From: Nicotiana tabacum
Lineage: Eukaryota > Streptophyta > Magnoliopsida > Solanales > Solanaceae
Direction of reading: 5' to 3'
Assembly: GCF_000715075.1 (NCBI RefSeq)
Contig: NC_134096.1
Location: forward strand, 63,559,854 to 63,623,853
DNA: 64,000 nt
The translations under genes and the position numbers were made by a program. Below the pieces are notes generated by a model that worked only from the letters and a program-made list of their open reading frames with translations, was not told the DNA's origin and did not search any database. Shown here piece by piece: positions 63,691-64,000 of the stretch. Within the stretch, counting starts at the first letter, position 1; every line of letters starts with the position of its first letter.

Positions 63691-64000
63691 TCGATAGTGG
63701 TCGGCCTTTAAGCCTGTTTGAATCAAGAAGTAGAACGAACTTTTCAAAGTATGATATATCGGTAAAGAAGAAGTTTTTCCTTTACAAGTCATTATACATG
63801 TGTTCGTATTTTGTGTCAGGATCGAGCAAAACTATACGGGCATGGTTCGTTTTGACCATTTGTCCCTTACACCTTTCTCTATCGAGACCGTGTCTGACAT
63901 GAATTTGATATGAAATAACTTTCTTGTATCGAATTTAATTTATTTGGTGGTAAGGTCCCCAGTATTCGAGGTTGACTGTAAGGAGGCCTTGGATATACAG
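63691..64000. other. Gypsy-3 non-coding sequence at window edge
   Basis: No integrase end is yet recognisable on the minus strand. Nothing else seen. Confidence 0.4.

Larger units (their letters stand above)
58841..64000 (-). mobile_element. Gypsy-3: 3' part of a Tat-like Ty3/gypsy element
   Basis: The element runs on the minus strand and enters the window from the right. Visible are the 3' LTR (58841-59520), the antisense intron-bearing gene (59900-62404) and a 110-bp tandem array (62570-63690). Gag-pol must lie beyond 64000. Confidence 0.88.

Overview
The window is plant nuclear DNA from a repeat-rich chromosome region. Spliceosomal introns, CACTA, Ty1/copia, Ty3/gypsy, L1-type LINE and tRNA-derived SINE sequences are all present, and no intact host gene is visible. 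The element set (Tat-like gypsy with an antisense gene, tRNA-derived SINEs with A and B boxes and an A-rich tail) would fit a Solanaceae genome such as Nicotiana or Solanum; this is inference, not proof.

Layout. (1) Positions 1-10070 are one copy (A) of a large direct duplication. The second copy (B) covers 14367-39802 and is inflated by two later insertions. The shared unit carries, left to right: an L1-type LINE on the minus strand (only its 5' part in copy A), the 3' end of a CACTA transposon, a broken four-exon papain-like cysteine protease gene on the minus strand, about 4 kb of AT-rich DNA, two SINE copies, and the edge of a gypsy LTR. (2) Copy A ends inside that LTR at 10070 and is joined to a 136-bp CACTA terminus, then the LINE of copy B (10418-16095, 29-bp target duplication). 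(3) Copy B holds Copia-1 (18247-24699), a young, apparently complete element whose empty site survives in copy A. (4) Copy B also holds Gypsy-1 (29711-38958), which lacks protease and reverse transcriptase. (5) Gypsy-2 (39655-51124, target duplication GAATA) is old; its outer LTR is the one cut by the duplication. (6) Then come a SINE, a decayed second copia (Copia-2, about 52415-57467), a lone copia LTR (57958-58476) and the left part of Gypsy-3 (58841 to the window end).

Most notable biology. Gypsy-1, -2 and -3 run on the minus strand, and each carries between pol and its 3' LTR a separate gene on the plus strand with its own TATA box, start codon and four exons. The three introns sit at the same places with the same phases (1, 1, 0) in all three elements although their sequences differ greatly. 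Introns antisense to the genomic RNA would not be spliced from it, so they can survive retrotransposition. The predicted protein has an N-terminal globular domain (probably Pfam Transposase_28, putative gypsy-type transposon), a basic/low-complexity middle, a coiled coil and an acidic tail. All three copies now carry stops or frameshifts. Tandem repeat arrays lie between pol and this gene in Gypsy-1 and Gypsy-3 but not in Gypsy-2.

Other points: Copia-1 has no visible initiator-Met tRNA primer site but has a 15-nt perfect self-complementarity at that place. The duplicate copies differ by about 4% right of Gypsy-1 but by only a few bases over about 2.9 kb left of it, a sharp step at the element edge. 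Percentages and counts are by eye from the printed sequence.
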